Positions 5,377-6,775 of a stretch of 6,775 nucleotides of DNA are shown here, piece by piece (position 1 is the stretch's first letter; every line of letters begins with the position of its first letter). The notes beneath the pieces were generated by a model. That model saw only the letters and a program-made list of their open reading frames with translations. It was not told where the DNA came from and made no database searches. The stretch is from an uncultured Cytophagaceae bacterium (GTDB lineage: Bacteria; Bacteroidota; Bacteroidia; Cytophagales; Microscillaceae). The stretch covers positions 1 to 6,775 of the forward strand of contig CALDJV010000125.1 of NCBI GenBank assembly GCA_937899305.1. Direction: 5' to 3'. The translations under genes were made by a program, and so were the position numbers.

Positions 5377-5757
5377 ATGAAAAGCATACTTCAAAACAAA
5401 TGGACAGGCTTGTTCGCGGCTTGCTTTGGCTTCACTATTTATCTGTCAAGTTGTACCAAGGCCATCATTGATGCGCCTGACCCCAATACTTTGCCCGACC
5501 TTACCCGAACCATCAGGTACAACCCAGATGTACAAAATATCATGTTCAACCACTGCACCACCTGTCATGGAGGGAGCAATCCAAGCGCTGGGTTAGATTT
5601 GACTACTTACCGGAATGTAAGACAAAGTACCGAACAAGGTAGTCTCAACCAACGCATGAACGATGCTGCCAACCCCATGCCACAAAGTGGATTATTGCCA
5701 CCTGAGGAACGACAAATCATTGCCAAGTGGATACAGGACGGGTTTCTAGAAAACTAA
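5377..5757 (+). CDS. Mono-haem cytochrome c lipoprotein
   Basis: This 126-residue protein has a lipoprotein signal ending in the lipobox LSSC (Cys26), so it should be membrane-anchored on the periplasmic side. The haem-attachment motif CTTCH occupies residues 60-64 in NIMFNHCTTCHGG, typical of the 'Planctomycete-type/c-type cytochrome' domain of Bacteroidota. Met101 in NPMPQSG, followed by LPPEERQIIAKWIQDG, fits the distal methionine ligand and C-terminal helix of class I cytochromes c. It should carry electrons in the periplasm, but donor and acceptor are unknown. Its start lies 7 bases after the preceding lipoprotein, and a YceI gene follows after 58 bases. A CRP/FNR-type site at the head of the cluster would suit regulation by oxygen or electron acceptor. 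Confidence 0.93.
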   Translation: MKSILQNKWTGLFAACFGFTIYLSSCTKAIIDAPDPNTLPDLTRTIRYNPDVQNIMFNHCTTCHGGSNPSAGLDLTTYRNVRQSTEQGSLNQRMNDAANPMPQSGLLPPEERQIIAKWIQDGFLEN

Positions 5758-5815
5758 TCGACAACATTCTGATCATCTACTATTTCATATTCATTCCAAA
5801 TCTTTTTGTAAAACA

Positions 5816-6361
5816 ATGAAATACATCACGCTTTGGCTATTGCTTGTTTTGAGCATACAAGGAGTAATGGCCCAAAAATATTTTACCAAAACTGGTTTGA
5901 CCGAGTTGAAGGCCTCGGTGGCTACTTTTGAACCAATTGAAGCCAAAAACAACAGTACCTCAGCCTTATTCAATGTAGCCAATGGCCAAGTAGCCTCTTT
6001 GCTGTTCATCAAGGCGTTTCGCTTTCGGGTGGCTTTAATGGAGGAGCATTTTAATGAAAATTATATGGATTCTGATAAGTACCCCAAAGCCAGTTTTAAA
6101 GGGAAAGTGATCGGGTTTGACTTCCAGCGATTGACCACCCAGGTACAAGTTTACTCGCTTCAGGGTACCCTCACCATTCGAGGAAAAAGCAAGGCAGTGT
6201 GTACTAAAGCCCGCATTCGGAAGTTAGGCGATAAGATTATTGTAATCAGTAGTTTTTGGGTGAAACCAGTCGATTTTGGCATTCAAATTCCCCGCATTGT
6301 AAGAAAAAAAATTGCGCAATCCATTGAAATCAAAACCCATTATGAACTTATCAAAAGGTAG
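5816..6361 (+). CDS. YceI-like periplasmic (polyisoprenoid/lipid-binding) protein
   Basis: This 181-residue product has a Sec signal peptide cleaved after VMA (residue 19) before Q20. The YceI family hallmark is present at 74-96 (LMEEHFNENYMDSDKYP then KASFKG), as is the C-terminal signature at 147-172 (FWVKPVDFGIQIPRIVRKKI then AQSIEI). YceI proteins form a lipocalin-like extended barrel that binds long isoprenoid chains or amphiphiles, and are often found near cytochromes and quinone-linked genes. The isoprenoid ligand here is inferred from the family. The start at 5816 gives a complete signal peptide. The stop overlaps the following gene by 20 bases, pointing to translational coupling. The 58-base gap after the cytochrome gene contains no clear separate promoter. 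Confidence 0.93.
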   Translation: MKYITLWLLLVLSIQGVMAQKYFTKTGLTELKASVATFEPIEAKNNSTSALFNVANGQVASLLFIKAFRFRVALMEEHFNENYMDSDKYPKASFKGKVIGFDFQRLTTQVQVYSLQGTLTIRGKSKAVCTKARIRKLGDKIIVISSFWVKPVDFGIQIPRIVRKKIAQSIEIKTHYELIKR

Positions 6362-6749
6362 TCAAATCGTACTTTCAATCCTGTTTATTATTGGATTGGC
6401 GGCAGTCATTGGCTATCGTATGATGTACAAGCCTCATACAAAAACCATGGATCAGCAAGTAGCATTTACTGGTACCGCTCAGGGTTTTCAGAAGCAAGTA
6501 ATCCACCATCAACAAAAATGGCAAAATGCATTCATTGTTCTAAAGGGCAAAGTCACGGGTTTGGATCAGCAAGGGCTCTCGCTCAATCAAACCATCTATT
6601 GCCAGTTGGAAGACAGTCTGAATATATCTCAGGTCAAAGTCAATGCTTCGGTTGCCATCAAAGGACGGTTTATCGGTTATGACGATTTACTGGAGGAAAT
6701 CAAATTAGATCAATGCATTATAATTAAACCAAAGGATGAAAAAAATTAA
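6342..6749 (+). CDS. Membrane-anchored OB-fold (tRNA_anti-like) protein
   Basis: I chose the ATG at 6342 over the in-frame ATG at 6312. It yields a 135-residue protein with a clean N-terminal membrane segment (about 8-25, QIVLSILFIIGLAAVIGY) after a short polar start, whereas the earlier start would add a charged extension. It overlaps the YceI end by 20 bases. The segment is followed by MYKPHT and then a region with the pattern of the Bacteroidota tRNA_anti-like OB-fold family: FIVLKGKVTGLD, IYCQLED, VAIKGRFIGYDDLLEEIKLDQCIII. Despite the family name it is unlikely to touch tRNA, since the topology puts the OB fold in the periplasm. Such proteins often neighbour YceI genes, as here; the function is unknown. 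It overlaps the next gene by 14 bases. Confidence 0.8.
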   Translation: MNLSKGSQIVLSILFIIGLAAVIGYRMMYKPHTKTMDQQVAFTGTAQGFQKQVIHHQQKWQNAFIVLKGKVTGLDQQGLSLNQTIYCQLEDSLNISQVKVNASVAIKGRFIGYDDLLEEIKLDQCIIIKPKDEKN

Positions 6750-6775
6750 CTCCGTAGTAGTTTTAAGTTTGTTGT
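6736..6775 (+). CDS. Start of another exported protein (truncated by window end)
   Basis: The ATG at 6736 overlaps the preceding stop by 14 bases and opens MKKINSVVVLSLL, the charged start and hydrophobic core of a signal peptide, before the window ends after 13 codons. Identity cannot be determined. From remembered gene neighbourhoods, a DUF5777-type beta-barrel protein near YceI would be a reasonable guess, but nothing in these codons tests it. Confidence 0.65.
   Translation, partial: MKKINSVVVLSLL

Noticed and set aside
6312..6341. Upstream ATG at 6312 as the start of the OB-fold protein
   Set aside because: It would overlap the YceI gene by 50 bases and add a basic, proline-containing extension before the membrane anchor; 6342 is more natural.

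Overview
The window looks like a chromosomal segment of a Bacteroidota bacterium, probably a Cytophagales-type environmental or marine species. The signs are moderately AT-rich DNA, weak or absent Shine-Dalgarno sequences, many short lipoprotein signal peptides, a BNR/Asp-box secreted protein of the kind common in this phylum, a TAnnTTTG-type promoter, and a YceI plus tRNA_anti-like gene pair. The genus cannot be fixed from sequence alone.

Layout. Positions 1-1048 (minus) hold the N-terminal 349 codons of a large secreted BNR/VPS10-like beta-propeller protein that runs off the left edge. Positions 1049-1437 are the divergent intergenic region and contain the first copy of a small inverted-terminal-repeat element (1165-1320). 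Positions 1438-2337 (plus) encode a lone lipoprotein of unknown function, followed by a strong intrinsic terminator (2364-2394). A second, longer copy of the element lies at 2486-2716 in the same orientation. All four ends of the two copies share the pattern GTAAC-N8-AATAA-N-TGTC, and each copy is bordered by a 3-bp TWA direct repeat. This looks like a non-autonomous MITE-like family. Right after copy 2 is a perfect 14-bp palindrome (2721-2734), a probable operator, then a DJ-1/PfpI (Hsp31-like) gene at 2780-3460.

The intergenic stretch 3461-3762 carries a direct repeat, hairpins, a perfect FNR/CRP-family box (TTGAT-N4-ATCAA, 3694-3707) and a consensus Bacteroidota -7 element (3730-3737). The box centre falls about 41 bp upstream of the predicted transcription start. 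This promoter appears to drive a tightly packed co-directional cluster to the right edge: a small lipoprotein (3763), a larger two-part lipoprotein (4212), a mono-haem cytochrome c lipoprotein (5377), a YceI-like periplasmic protein (5816), a membrane-anchored OB-fold tRNA_anti-like protein (6342), and the first codons of another exported protein (6736).

Interpretation. The most interesting unit is the right-hand cluster. It looks like an envelope redox module, possibly under oxygen, nitric oxide or redox control by a CRP/FNR-family activator. The second point of interest is the repeat pair, which brackets the orphan lipoprotein gene and places one element end within 5 bp of a candidate operator. 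No tRNA, rRNA, CRISPR array, transposase or known defence system is visible.
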